DNA of 64,000 bases from JAFNAG01 sp963824985 (GTDB lineage Bacteria > Acidobacteriota > UBA6911), in contig CAWGRQ010000034.1 in NCBI GenBank assembly GCA_963824985.1, forward strand, positions 124,001 to 188,000, read 5' to 3'. A model generated the notes under the pieces. It searched no databases. It had not been told where the DNA came from and saw nothing but the letters and a program-made list of their open reading frames with translations. Shown one piece after another: positions 36,459-45,865 of the stretch. The translations under genes were made by a program, and so were the position numbers. Within the stretch, counting starts at the first letter, position 1. Every line of letters begins with the position of its first letter.

Positions 36459-38462
36459 ATGAAAATGCTCTCTCGTTGTCCAGCTGTGCTTCTTCTGATG
36501 GTCGCGACCCTGTTCGCCGCGGCCGGAACGAAACACATGACCATCGAGGATAGTCTCGCGATCAAGTCCATAGGTGCGCCACAGTGGTCGCCGGACGGCA
36601 GGTGGGTAGCCTACACTCTTTCCGAGTGGGACAAGGAAAACGACACGCGGGTATCCCACATCTATCTTGCGCCGGCTTCGGGCGGCACGTCGGTGAAACT
36701 GACCAACGGCGAGAAAGGGGAGACGGCACCGCAATGGTCTCCGGACGGCAAATGGATTTCGTTTCTGGCAGACCGCGACAAGGGCAACCAGATCTGGCTG
36801 ATTTCTCCAACGGGCGGTGAAGCCGACAAGCTGACGAAAGAAGAGGAAGGAGTGGGCGCCTTTCGCTGGTCGCCGGATTCCAAGCGTATCGTGTTCACCT
36901 CGCGGGACGCATGGAAGGACAAGGCGGAGCGCGAGAAGAAGAAAAAAGACAGATTTGATGCGATCGTAGTCGACTCCGATTTCAGGTACACGCACTTATG
37001 GTCGATCGCGCTCGAAGGCAGGGAGAAGAAGCGCATCACGGAGGGCCCGTTCACGGTTTCGTCGCCGCAATGGTCTCCCGACGGCAAGCGGATCGCTTAC
37101 GTGAGCTCGCGCAACGGCGCGCAGGAGAGCGCGTACACCGACATTTCCGATGATAGCAGCACCGACATTTACGTCGTTTCCTCGGAGGGGGGCAAGCCCC
37201 GGCAGCTCACCACCAATCCCTCGTCGGATGGCAACCCGCAGTGGTCTCCGGACGGCAAATGGATCGCGTACGTCGCGAACACGGAGCCGAAATCCTGGGC
37301 CGCGAAGTCCGAAATTCTTGTGGTTTCCGCGGAGGGAGGAACTCCGCGCGACCTCACAAAAGATCTGGAAGAGTCTGCAGGCGCAGGTCTCACTTTTTCT
37401 CCCGACGGGGAAAACCTCTATTTTTCGCGCTCGACCGGCGTTTACTCGCACCTTTTCAGCGTACCCACCGCCGGTGGCGCGATTTCCCGGGTGACGAAGG
37501 AGAACCGGCAGCACGGCCAGTGGGATCTTGCGAACGACGGTACGAAGGTCGCATTCGTAATCAACGATCCGCGTACGCCGCCCGATGTCTGGGTGGTCGT
37601 TCTCGCCACAATGAAGGAGCAGAAGATCACGGATGCCAACCCGCAATTAAGGGACTTCGCGATCTCGGATACCGAAGTTGTTCGCTGGAAAGGAGCCGAC
37701 GGCTGGGATATCGAGGGGGTTCTGACGAAACCGCTCGACTATGTTGCGGGCAAACGGTACCCGATGATTCTTCAGATTCACGGCGGGCCATACGGCGCCT
37801 TCAGCGCGAATTTCAACTCACGCAATCAGATTTTCGCGGCGAACGGGTATGCCATTCTGGAACCCAATCCGAGGGGTTCGACAGGTTACGGCCACAAGTT
37901 CACGATTGCGAATGTCGCGGACTGGGGCGGGAAAGATTTTCAGGACGATCTGGCTGGTGTCGACGCCATGGTTTCGCGGGGCATCGCGGACCCGGCGAAA
38001 CTCGTCGTCATGGGAGGCAGCTACGGCGGCTTTTCCACTTTTTGGGCGATTACGCAGACGGATCGCTTCAAGGCGGCGATTGGGCACGCGGGGATCAGCG
38101 ACTGGTACAGCTTCCACGGACAGAGCGACATACCCGGGCTCATGGAGTACGGCTTTGCCGGCTATCCCTGGACCTCGACGGAAATCTACCGCAAGTACTC
38201 GCCGATGACGTATGTCGACCGCGTCAAGACGCCGATCATGATCACGCATGGGGAGCAGGACCGGCGCGTTCCGATCGCTCAGGCCGAGGAGTACTACCGC
38301 GCGCTGCAACGCCGCGGTCTGGAGGTCGTGTTTGTGCGCTATCCGCGGGAGGGACACGGGATTCAGGAGCCGAACCACCAGATCGATCTCGTCCACCGAC
38401 AGCTCGAATGGTTCGACAAGCACCTCGGCATCACGCGGGCCAAACCGCAAATGCAAAACTAG
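36459..38462 (+). CDS. S9-family peptidase (prolyl oligopeptidase / acylaminoacyl-peptidase type), secreted
   Basis: A 667-residue protein with signal peptide PAVLLLMVATLFAAAG. The first 420 residues form a TolB-like propeller with repeated PQWSPDGKW blades. The C-terminal alpha/beta-hydrolase has the oxyanion region LQIHGGPYGAF, nucleophile GGSYGGFS (Ser near residue 525), Asp in HGEQDRRVP and His in REGHGI. It is probably a periplasmic peptidase for small peptides. It starts after GAGGAG. No lesions. Confidence 0.93.
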   Translation: MKMLSRCPAVLLLMVATLFAAAGTKHMTIEDSLAIKSIGAPQWSPDGRWVAYTLSEWDKENDTRVSHIYLAPASGGTSVKLTNGEKGETAPQWSPDGKWISFLADRDKGNQIWLISPTGGEADKLTKEEEGVGAFRWSPDSKRIVFTSRDAWKDKAEREKKKKDRFDAIVVDSDFRYTHLWSIALEGREKKRITEGPFTVSSPQWSPDGKRIAYVSSRNGAQESAYTDISDDSSTDIYVVSSEGGKPRQLTTNPSSDGNPQWSPDGKWIAYVANTEPKSWAAKSEILVVSAEGGTPRDLTKDLEESAGAGLTFSPDGENLYFSRSTGVYSHLFSVPTAGGAISRVTKENRQHGQWDLANDGTKVAFVINDPRTPPDVWVVVLATMKEQKITDANPQLRDFAISDTEVVRWKGADGWDIEGVLTKPLDYVAGKRYPMILQIHGGPYGAFSANFNSRNQIFAANGYAILEPNPRGSTGYGHKFTIANVADWGGKDFQDDLAGVDAMVSRGIADPAKLVVMGGSYGGFSTFWAITQTDRFKAAIGHAGISDWYSFHGQSDIPGLMEYGFAGYPWTSTEIYRKYSPMTYVDRVKTPIMITHGEQDRRVPIAQAEEYYRALQRRGLEVVFVRYPREGHGIQEPNHQIDLVHRQLEWFDKHLGITRAKPQMQN

Positions 38463-38632
38463 GAGGAGGAGACGGACCACGCTAATAGCCAGATTCCGGA
38501 AGAGTTCAATCTTGTGGAACCCGAGAAAAAGGGCTAGCCGCATTTTTGCGGCTTGTTTTTGCGATGTAAGGAAGCCTTTCACTGGGAATCCAGCCAGTCG
38601 ATTGCGACACTGGCTGGCGGCTGCCGGAAATA

Positions 38633-39115
38633 ATGCGGTACCGGCCATTCGCAGTCAGGTCCCGGGAAGCTTCCTCAGCAGACTATATCCTGCGGGTTTG
38701 CGACAAGACCTCCACTTGGAAGTTTGAATCCGGGTCGCCCGTCGGCATAACCGAGTACCAGGTGGCCGGAAGCGCCGGCGGCATGGGCCCCAAAAAGGGC
38801 GGGGGTGTGAAGGTGACCCTGTACTTTGAAACGGAAAATTTCCGCCACGTTCGGTCGCAATACCTGCTCAGTGTGCCCGAAACCATGGGGCGCAGGCCGG
38901 AAGAATCGTCGCTCCAATCGAACATTGTCTATCAGCTGGTAGAGATATTCGACAATTTTAAAACGGTTGACGGCCTGACAATGCCTCACACTTAAAGTCT
39001 CGACTTCACTGTCAGGGGAGGGCAGCAAGCCGGTTTTATGGCCGAATGGAATCTCGCAGTCACGCAGGTGCTGCACAATCAAATGCTGGATCGGAAGCAT
39101 TTCTCCCTCCCGTGA
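38633..39115 (+). pseudogene. hypothetical outer-membrane-lipid or secreted protein relic with in-frame TAA
   Basis: Reads YQVAGSAGGMGPKKGGGVKV, LYFETENFRHVRSQYLLSVP and IFDNFKTVDGLTMPHT, then TAA (38993-38995), and continues in the same frame with SLDFTVRGGQQAGFMAEWNL to TGA at 39113-39115. A Tyr codon mutated to TAA would explain this. The 5' end is missing. The pattern resembles lipoprotein-sorting-like beta proteins of Acidobacteriota. Function unknown. Confidence 0.5.
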
Positions 39116-39339
39116 TATTTGGGATGCGGCAGCTTGCTCGGAAGTTGGCGCACCTCCCAGCGGACATCCGAGCCAATCCTACGCAACACGCGCATACACG
39201 AGACCGCAAGTCTCGCTCCGAGTCGCTCGCGCAAGGTCTGCGGATTCGGCTGCCCAGGCCGTAACCGACTTTACTATAATCCGGCAGACTCAGATCGTCC
39301 TGGTTGCAGTGTGCACGGTGCCAGTGAAGGGACTCTCCA

Positions 39340-39470
39340 TGTTCGGCATCAGCATCCTGCATTGCCGGATCACAGAAAAACCCGGCGCAGGTGGAATGGG
39401 CGAGGATTGACGGGCCGAGGATACAAAGCTCGACCGGCAGGTGACCCTCAAGGTGTTGTGTTCCGGTCTC
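39340..39470 (+). pseudogene. Hanks-type Ser/Thr kinase N-terminal relic
   Basis: Reads CRITEKPGAGGMGED, then TGA, RAEDTKLDRQVTLKVL: a degraded glycine-rich loop and the VALK lysine strand of a bacterial Pkn kinase. Neither the HRD nor the DFG motif follows. The stretches 39116-39339 and 39471-39757 around it hold no other gene that I can support. Confidence 0.5.
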
Positions 39471-39757
39471 CTGGACGTGTTGTCCGTGTTCCGGAGAAGT
39501 GGGCGCAATTTCTCGTCGCACCAGGATTTCGCGAAACCCCGTAACTTTTTTGCGATTTCCCCGTATTGTGTGCAACCAGAGATTGACGAACAAGAAGCCA
39601 GGATCCGGGGATCGGGGCGCCGGGCCGCAAAGGCCGGACGATATACAGCTGACCATTGAAGCCGTGTTGTCTACCTGGTTCATTCATAATACGGAGCCAG
39701 GACTTGTTCAGGATCTTCTCAGGAGCGGCCGGCGCGCCTGCGGCCGCTTGGGGACGC

Positions 39758-40072
39758 ATGACTGAATTTCAAGAGATATACGCACGGTACGCCCGGGATG
39801 TCCATCGCTTCGTTCTGTATCTCTCGGGCGACCCGGCCCTGGCCGAGGACATCACATCCGAGGCTTTCGTTCGGCTGTGGACTTCCGAGGAGAAGATCCG
39901 GATGCTGACCGTGAAGGCGTACCTGTTTGCGATCGCGCGCCATCTCTATATCGACAGCCGCCGGACGACCTCGCGCCGGGCGGAAATCGATCCCGAGCTC
40001 CCGGAACCCGGGGCCAGTCCCGAAATGCGCGCGCACTACAAGGCCGAATTGCGCGAGGTGCTGAAGCTCCTT
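39758..40072 (+). pseudogene. ECF sigma factor truncated by repeat R2
   Basis: The 105 native residues cover sigma region 2: FQEIYARYARDVHRFVLYLS, AEDITSEAFVRLWTSEEKIR and KAYLFAIARHLYIDSRRTT (core-binding and -10 recognition helices). It ends at LREVLKLLS where R2 copy 4 begins, so region 4 (the -35-binding helix-turn-helix) is lost. The frame runs on through repeat sequence to 40243. It should not work as a sigma factor. Confidence 0.75.
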
Positions 40073-40145
40073 TCAATTCGAGACGCATTGTACACCGGAA
40101 CCGCGCAACCGGATGCGCCTATTGGCACACCCCTACCTTATTGCA
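40073..40145. repeat. dispersed repeat R2, copy 4 (right 73 bp)
   Basis: Matches the right third of R2, from TCAATTCGAGACGC to TTATTGCA. The left border lies inside the sigma-factor gene. Together with copy 5 (left end only, 1.7 kb away) the two fragments could derive from one or two rearranged full copies. Confidence 0.8.
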
Positions 40146-40360
40146 ACTACCGCTCTTCGCTCGACCTTGGGGCTCGCGCAAAAATAACTTTACATTCTGC
40201 GGCAGCGTATTCAGTCGGAGTTTCTGCCGTAAGAATGGCATAGGAAGTCGGATATTGGCGAGCCTGCCGCCCTTCGGGGCACGAACCCTTAACAATACTC
40301 TTGCGCGGGAATATGACATCCTGGGAGTAACGGCTTCACAGCTATTCCCCTCGTCGGTCA

Positions 40361-41194
40361 TTAAGGCTTTTCTTCTTCTCTTTTTCGCGCTTCCTCGGCG
40401 GTCCTTCTTGCTTCCTCGGCGGCTTTCCTGCTTTCTTCCTCTTTCTCGGCTGCTTCCAGGGCATCCGCCTGGGCATCCATTGCGGTCGCCTGCGCCTCGA
40501 GCGCGGCTCCGGCCGCGGCCGTATGGGGGTTGGACATCAAAGCCGCGGCATCCGCGTGCATGGCTTGGGCCTGTGCGCGTAAGGCGGCGGACGCGGCTCC
40601 CATGGTCATCAGGCGCGATTGACGGCTCTGCCCAGCAGATGCTTCCACCTGGTCGGTGGACCCGGAGGTGGCCATCTCACCGATGGTCTTTTCAAATTCG
40701 CCGAAATCGGCATCGTCCGCATCCCGGCGCCGCCCGACCCCGCCTCCTGCTTCCTCTTCCAGGAGCTCTTCAAGCATGTTGTTGAAAGAGTCGTCATCCA
40801 CTTCGGCCGCATCAATCGCCTTCTGTATGCAACTTTTCTGTATGCGGGTGAGGAGATCTTTCAGCCCCTTCCGGTCCTTGTTCTTTTCGAGCAACTCCAT
40901 CTTTCTCAGGAAAGAACTCAGCGCGCTCTTTTCGAGGGATAGACGCCGCAGATCCGTGTTGGCGTAGCCTGTTTCAATTTCGAGTTGGGACATTTCGCGG
41001 AAAATGTCCCGGACCAATTCCTGGCGGCCGGCCTTTTTCGCTTCGATGGCCCTTGTAGTCTTCTCCTGCTTTCTCTCATCCAAAATGGCGAGGTCCCGCC
41101 TTTTTTTTCTCTGATTCAGATCGATGGCCTTAAGGCTGTTGCGCAAGTCTTCGATGCTGGGAGTGCGAGAGAAGATTCTCGAAATGAGGTTCAT
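40361..41194 (-). CDS. coiled-coil protein with ESCRT-III/PspA-like layout
   Basis: A 277-residue, almost wholly helical cytosolic protein. Residues 1-100 are strongly basic helices (LNQRKKRRDLAILDERKQEK, GRQELVRDIFREMSQLEIET). Residues about 100-145 include LEKNKDRKGLKDLLTRIQKS, then an acidic amphipathic helix (EVDDDSFNNMLEELLEEE). The C-terminal 90 residues are an Ala-rich heptad-like tail ending in KAAEEARRTAEEARKREEEKP. Basic start, central helices and acidic EELLEE helix recall the Snf7/CHMP autoinhibited fold. No metal or enzyme motif. The start at 41194 (MNLISRIFS) gives an amphipathic N-terminal helix. Similarity is by eye only. Confidence 0.55.
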   Translation of the reverse strand: MNLISRIFSRTPSIEDLRNSLKAIDLNQRKKRRDLAILDERKQEKTTRAIEAKKAGRQELVRDIFREMSQLEIETGYANTDLRRLSLEKSALSSFLRKMELLEKNKDRKGLKDLLTRIQKSCIQKAIDAAEVDDDSFNNMLEELLEEEAGGGVGRRRDADDADFGEFEKTIGEMATSGSTDQVEASAGQSRQSRLMTMGAASAALRAQAQAMHADAAALMSNPHTAAAGAALEAQATAMDAQADALEAAEKEEESRKAAEEARRTAEEARKREEEKP

Positions 41195-41433
41195 GAGCGG
41201 CGCTCCTTTGATTGCTGCCGGACAGCACAAGGATGGTTTCCTATTGTCAAGGCAGAATCAGAATGACACGAAACGGGCGGCCGGCGCAAGCATGCCGCTG
41301 TGTGCCACGGCTCGGCAAAGTCGAGTCTGAAGTCGGGGATTAGTCTAACCTTGCAGGCAAGGGTCATTTATAATGTGGCCGGTCTGAGATGCAGTCTTTC
41401 TATTTGCGCCTTTCCCCATTCGAGGCATTCTCC

Positions 41434-41850
41434 ATGCGTGGACGGGTTTTTTCTCACTACAGGATTATCGAGAAACTCGGCGGCGGCGGTATAAGGGTCG
41501 TCTTCAAGGCCGAAGACGTCAGGCTCCATCGCACTGTCGCTCTGAAATTCCTGCCTGATGAACTTTCCCGGGATTCCATGGCTCTCGAGAGATTCCAGCG
41601 CGAGGCGCAGGCTGCGTCAGCCCTCAACCATCCCAACCTCTGCACAATCTACGACGTCGACGAGCACGAGGACCAGAGCTTCATTGTCATGGAATTTATG
41701 GAGGGTAAAACCCTCGCAGACTGCCTCGGGGGAACGGCTCTTGGAATAGAGGAAATTTCTCGAGCTGGCGATCAAAATCGTCAACGGCCTTGAAGTGGCG
41801 CATGCCAAAGGCATCATTCACCGTGACATCAAACCGGCAAATCTTTTTGT
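41434..41850 (+). pseudogene. Hanks-type Ser/Thr protein kinase, frameshifted and truncated by R2
   Basis: N-lobe intact: YRIIEKLGGGGIRVVFKAED (glycine loop), TVALKFLPDEL (ATP-binding Lys), DEHEDQSFIVMEFMEGKTL (hinge). A one-base shift near 41745-41760 puts ELAIKIVNGLEVAHAKGIIHRDIKPAN in another frame. Sequence then enters R2 copy 5 at 41851, so the DFG motif, activation loop and C-lobe are gone. It cannot be an active kinase. Confidence 0.82.
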
Positions 41851-41911
41851 ATGGATAGGCGGGATAAGCTGCCTCATCCGCGGCGAAGCTTGTGGATCCG
41901 ACCGGCGCCGC
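41851..41911. repeat. dispersed repeat R2, copy 5 (left 61 bp)
   Basis: Only the left third of R2, from ATGGATAGGCGGG to GGCGCCGC. Left of it is the cut kinase gene on the plus strand; right of it is the cut C-terminus of a minus-strand protein. Both genes are broken at this point, which marks a rearrangement junction. Confidence 0.8.
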
Positions 41912-42540
41912 GTTGTAAACCTGGAGATAAGCGATCAGGTGCTGCCCAGCTGCATATTCAGCCTTGACGTTCGGCATCACCTTCAGATCGCCAATGACAA
42001 AGGGGTCCTGGATCTGTTGGAGAGGGGCCATCGGGTCTGGGGCTTTCGGCGGGATGGCATATACAGAGTTTGCCAGTATGATGCTGCTCGCCTGCAGTTC
42101 TTCGCCGGTAAACTTCGGAACCAGGAACCGGTGGGTATCTGGAATGATATCCCTCCTGTTGGCGTCTTTCAGGCTCCAATGCAGCACCAACTCCTGTCCC
42201 GGCGGCAGGACGAGGATCTTCTGCCATGTGATCCGCCTGGCTGTCCCCGGCCCAAGGGTCTCGACCGAGTCCGCGGTGGTTATCATGTGCTCGAACTCCG
42301 CGAGAAGCCTCCCCTGCAGGTTGGTCACGGCTCCACAAACAACGATATGATCACGGCCAGACTGAGTTTGTTTTTGCCACTCTTGAAAGTCCTGGTCTTC
42401 CAGTTCCATCGTTATCGGAACAAGGACCTTGTCTTCCGAGAGCCGGATGAAATCGATCCGCAGATGGCTGGGGGGCAGAGGGGCATTGAGGATGAAGGAA
42501 TTGTTGAACGTCCTGTCCACGAATTCAAACTCGATATCGT
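41912..42540 (-). pseudogene. beta-rich secreted-protein fragment (VWFA/GWxTD-protein-like), both ends lost
   Basis: About 210 residues: IEFEFVDRTFNNSFILNAP, VLVPITMELEDQDFQEW, GRLLAEFEHMITTADSVET, ILVLPPGQELVLHWSLKD and DPFVIGDLKVMPNVKAEYAAG. This resembles the C-terminal half of Acidobacteriota extracellular VWFA-related or GWxTD-containing proteins. It joins the M56 gene fragment abruptly at about 42540 on the N-terminal side and R2 copy 5 on the C-terminal side. No start codon or signal peptide remains. Confidence 0.5.
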
Positions 42541-43713
42541 GAGGCCGCACGCGCCGCCTGCAGCAGCGTCCGGCAATAGCCTTCCCGCGAGGTCAGGCCC
42601 GAGGCCACCACAAGGTCGTCGCAACAATCTTCCCGGACGGCAACTGTTTAGCCGATACTGAACAGCAGAACGCAAAGACGCAAGGAGATTCCTTTCGGTT
42701 CGCGGGCGTGGGCGGCCTTCGGCCGCATCCTTGGGCGAGCCGCGCGAGAAAGCGCAATCCTCATGGTAGCCCCTGCCCTCGCTTTCTCGCGCGGCTCGCC
42801 CAAGGATGCGCCAGCGCGAAGCGCTGCGCCCACGCCTGTTGCTCAGTGTCGATCTTTGCGTCCTTGCGCCCTTGCGTCTTTGCGTTTTGCTTCTTCATCC
42901 ATTGATTTGGCTAAACAATTACCCCGGACGCTGCGAAGCCTGCGGGAGAGAAGCCAGTACGCTGGGTTGAACCACCAGAGTGCCGAGATCGGGATTTGCA
43001 GCCAGCTTAACCACAGATCCCATCGGCGGTTGTGCGCCAGTTCGTGGCCGAGGATCACCCGGATTCCGGATGGGGGCAGCGCCGCAATCAGAGCTTGCGG
43101 CAGCACGACAACGGGTTTCCACGTGCCGAAGGTCATCGGCGCATATACATCTCCCGTGAGGAGCAGCCGCGGCTTGCGAAACAGCCTCATGTTCCGGCAA
43201 AGCTCGTCATATATCTCCACGAGTTCCGGATCTTCGACAGGCGCAGCCCCCAGGGCCAATATGCGCAGCCGGAATCTCTGCACAGCTGCCAGTCCGAGGA
43301 TCAGCAGAGCCCCCGCAAAATGCAGCACCATCAGGCCCCCTTTGGCAGAGAGCTCGGGCTTCGGGGAGGAGGGTGCAGGCAAAACTTGGATGCGTCCGGG
43401 TTGCGCATTCCTTCCCGGCGTACCACGGGCCACAGGCATTGAAGCCGCAGCCGGCTTGAATTCTCCGGCCGGCCCGAGCACTCCCTGCACGATGGGGGCG
43501 ATATAGCGCCGGCGGTGTCGACTCAAACCATTGCTGCGGCTTGAAGCGGCTGAACAGTCCGGTTGGCAGAGAGAGCATTGGCGGGATCACGAATTTGCAT
43601 AGGGCCAACATCAGGAGCGCATGCTGCAATGCAGGAGACCAGCGGCGCCCGGCCCAGACTATGCCGAGCAGAAGCAGCCCCAGCAACGTCGCCTGCAAGG
43701 TCGCGCTCGCCAC
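42540..43713 (-). pseudogene. M56 (BlaR1-type) membrane peptidase, frameshifted and split by MITE copy C
   Basis: From GTG 43713: membrane helices TLQATLLGLLLLGIVWAG and HALLMLALCKFVIPPML. A frame change near 43500 is followed by GGLMVLHFAGALLILGLAA, the zinc motif VILGHELAHNRRWD and ALWWFNPAYWLLSRRLRSVR. The MITE at 42639-42922 follows. Beyond it EDCCDDLVVASGLTSREGYC, a normal M56 continuation, resumes after one CCCGGAC copy. The 3' end is lost at about 42540. M56 proteins usually sit beside a BlaI-type repressor, but none is recognisable in the 112 bp upstream. Non-functional as read. Confidence 0.8.
42639..42922 (+). mobile_element. MITE copy C (284 bp, 7-bp target duplication)
   Basis: Starts GGCAACTGTTTAGCC and ends GGCTAAACAATTAC, with the same internal GC-rich palindrome as copies A and B. 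It is flanked by a perfect CCCGGAC duplication (42632-42638 and 42923-42929). It sits inside the M56 peptidase gene. Slightly shorter than A and B because of small internal deletions near both ends. Confidence 0.9.
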
Positions 43714-43825
43714 ATAACGGTCTATTTGTTGATCTCCTCATACGTGGCTGAGCCCCGAAATCACCGGCAGATGCGTCGCCGCATTGGTCGCACACATTGC
43801 AATAAGGCGCGGGTCGCAAAGGTTT

Positions 43826-45586
43826 CTACTTTGCCTGGTACACGATCTTCCCTGCAAGCAGCGTCAGCTCGCACTCGAGGTCCTTCAACCCGGCGGTCGG
43901 GACTTTGTACATGTTCTTGTCCCAGACGGCGATGTCGGCCGCCTTGCCGATTTCGAGCGATCCGATCTGCTTTTCGAGGAACAGCTGACGTGCCGCCCAG
44001 ATCGTATAGGACTTGAGTGCGCAGCGGATGTCAATGGCCTCAGCGGTCCCGAAGGGGGTCGGCCCGTAAGTCTCTCCGAAGGTCCGGCGCGCGACCGACG
44101 ACCAGAGTCCGTAGCGCGCGGCATAAGGGGTGACGCTGAAGTCCGATCCGCCGGCCCAAAGGATGCCCTTCTTAAGATAGGTCAGAAACGGCATCAGCCG
44201 CGGATTGCGCGCCGGCCCGAAGTTGCCGGCATAGGTATCGCCGATCCACCACATGAAGGGGGCCTGCGCTTCAGGATAGCCGGCATCATAGGTTTTCTGC
44301 AGATAGGCCATGGCCTCGATCGCATGATCGGTAGGGATATTGGCGTGGATTATGGAATGGCGCAGCCCCCGGGTGTGCGTGGCCTCGAGCGCTTCCCGAT
44401 ACGAATCGACGGTCCAGTCAATGGCCCGGTCGCCGACGGCGTGCGTGCCGACGTGGAGTCCGGCCTCGGTCGCCAGCCGGACCTGCTGACGATAAACCGG
44501 CGCGTAGCCCTCGCCGTTGGCCGGATACCCCCGGTTGCCCTTGTCCGTTCCTTTGAGATCCTGGTTCCAGTCCTCGTAGGTCCAGCCGGTGCGCGCCCCG
44601 CCGCTGCCGTCGATGTACAGTTTCACTCCGCCGGCCATCAGCAGGCCGTCGCCGAGGGATTGCGGCGGACGCGGCAGCTCTTTTAACTGCGTGATCGTGC
44701 GCTGCACGGAGTCGAGCGTCGCACCGCCCAGCCAGAGCGTGCATACGCGCACGGTGAATTTCCCCTCGTCGAGCAGCTGCCTGTATGCGGCCCACTTTCC
44801 CGGGTTGATGGAAGGATCCTTGACCGCGGTCATGCCTTCGCGATTGAAACCCTGCATGATGCGCAGAATGTTGTCGCGCTGCCCCTGGCCCGCTCCTGCG
44901 GCACCGCCGCGGCTGCCGCCCGAAGCGCGGATCAGGCCCGTGGCGCGCTCTTTCATGACACCGGTCGGATTACCGTCTTTGTCGCGATCGATGGTCCCGC
45001 CCGGCGGATCGGCGGTGTCCTTTGTTACCCCGGACAATTTCAGGGCGAGCGAATTGGCGACGCCGTAATGGCCGGTGGTGTGGGTCAGGTAGACGGGATG
45101 ATCCGGAGCGGCCTTGTCGAGGTCCGCCGCCGTGATGTAGCGTCGTTCGGCAAGCTTGCCTTCGTCCCAGCCCGTGCCGCGCACCCACTGTCCGGGCGGC
45201 AGCCTTTCCGCCCAGGCCTTCACCTTCGCGATTACGTCCGCAATGCTCCGTATCGACGGATCGCCCAGATTGAGCTGATCCGCGGTTTCAGAAAAATGGC
45301 AATGCGCGTCAATAAGGCCCGGGGTGGCGGTCCGGCCGCGGAGATCGATCACCTGGGTGCTTGGGCCGATGTGCTTCCGGGCATCCGCGCTCCTGCCGAC
45401 GAAGATGATTTTGCCCGAGGTCACGGCAAGTGCCTCCGCGACCGAATCCTTCTCGTCCACGGTCAGGACGACGCCGTTCGTAAGCACGAGATCCGCGGGC
45501 GGCACCCCCGTCTGGGTGAGCCCCGCCGCGTGCAGCAAGATAATGGCCGACAGAACCAGGACAAAGCTGAGTGACCGCCGCTGCAT
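43826..45586 (-). CDS. YtcJ-like metal-dependent amidohydrolase, secreted
   Basis: A 586-residue amidohydrolase with signal peptide FVLVLSAIILLHAAGLTQ. Domain marks are LVLTNGVVLTVD, the metal motif TPGLIDAHCHF (HxH), the long YtcJ-type insert, HVGTHAVGDRAIDW and RHSIIHANIPT histidines, and WAGGSDFSVTP with the catalytic Asp. The C-terminal IGSLEIGKAADIAVWDKN is the usual ending. Substrates of this group are mostly unknown. The start at 45586 follows AGGAGG. No lesions. Confidence 0.9.
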   Translation of the reverse strand: MQRRSLSFVLVLSAIILLHAAGLTQTGVPPADLVLTNGVVLTVDEKDSVAEALAVTSGKIIFVGRSADARKHIGPSTQVIDLRGRTATPGLIDAHCHFSETADQLNLGDPSIRSIADVIAKVKAWAERLPPGQWVRGTGWDEGKLAERRYITAADLDKAAPDHPVYLTHTTGHYGVANSLALKLSGVTKDTADPPGGTIDRDKDGNPTGVMKERATGLIRASGGSRGGAAGAGQGQRDNILRIMQGFNREGMTAVKDPSINPGKWAAYRQLLDEGKFTVRVCTLWLGGATLDSVQRTITQLKELPRPPQSLGDGLLMAGGVKLYIDGSGGARTGWTYEDWNQDLKGTDKGNRGYPANGEGYAPVYRQQVRLATEAGLHVGTHAVGDRAIDWTVDSYREALEATHTRGLRHSIIHANIPTDHAIEAMAYLQKTYDAGYPEAQAPFMWWIGDTYAGNFGPARNPRLMPFLTYLKKGILWAGGSDFSVTPYAARYGLWSSVARRTFGETYGPTPFGTAEAIDIRCALKSYTIWAARQLFLEKQIGSLEIGKAADIAVWDKNMYKVPTAGLKDLECELTLLAGKIVYQAK

Positions 45587-45865
45587 AGAGTACCTCCTGT
45601 TGGGCAATATCAGTAGCAGGTGCATCTTAATCCAGGATTTATCCGTTCCATTAGAGGAAAAAAGGGTTGCCATGATTTATTCGTCGGAAAGGCTTCCCAG
45701 CATCTGAGGACACGAATGAACACGGAAAAACACCGATTACAGATCACCGGATTCATGCAATAACCTATTGCCGGTCGCGAGGGCTCGGCGCCACGCGCTC
45801 CTGTTGTGAGCCGGGGCGCTTCGCGAGACTCATCGGTCGGGGATACAACTCTGCCGTATCGTGGC

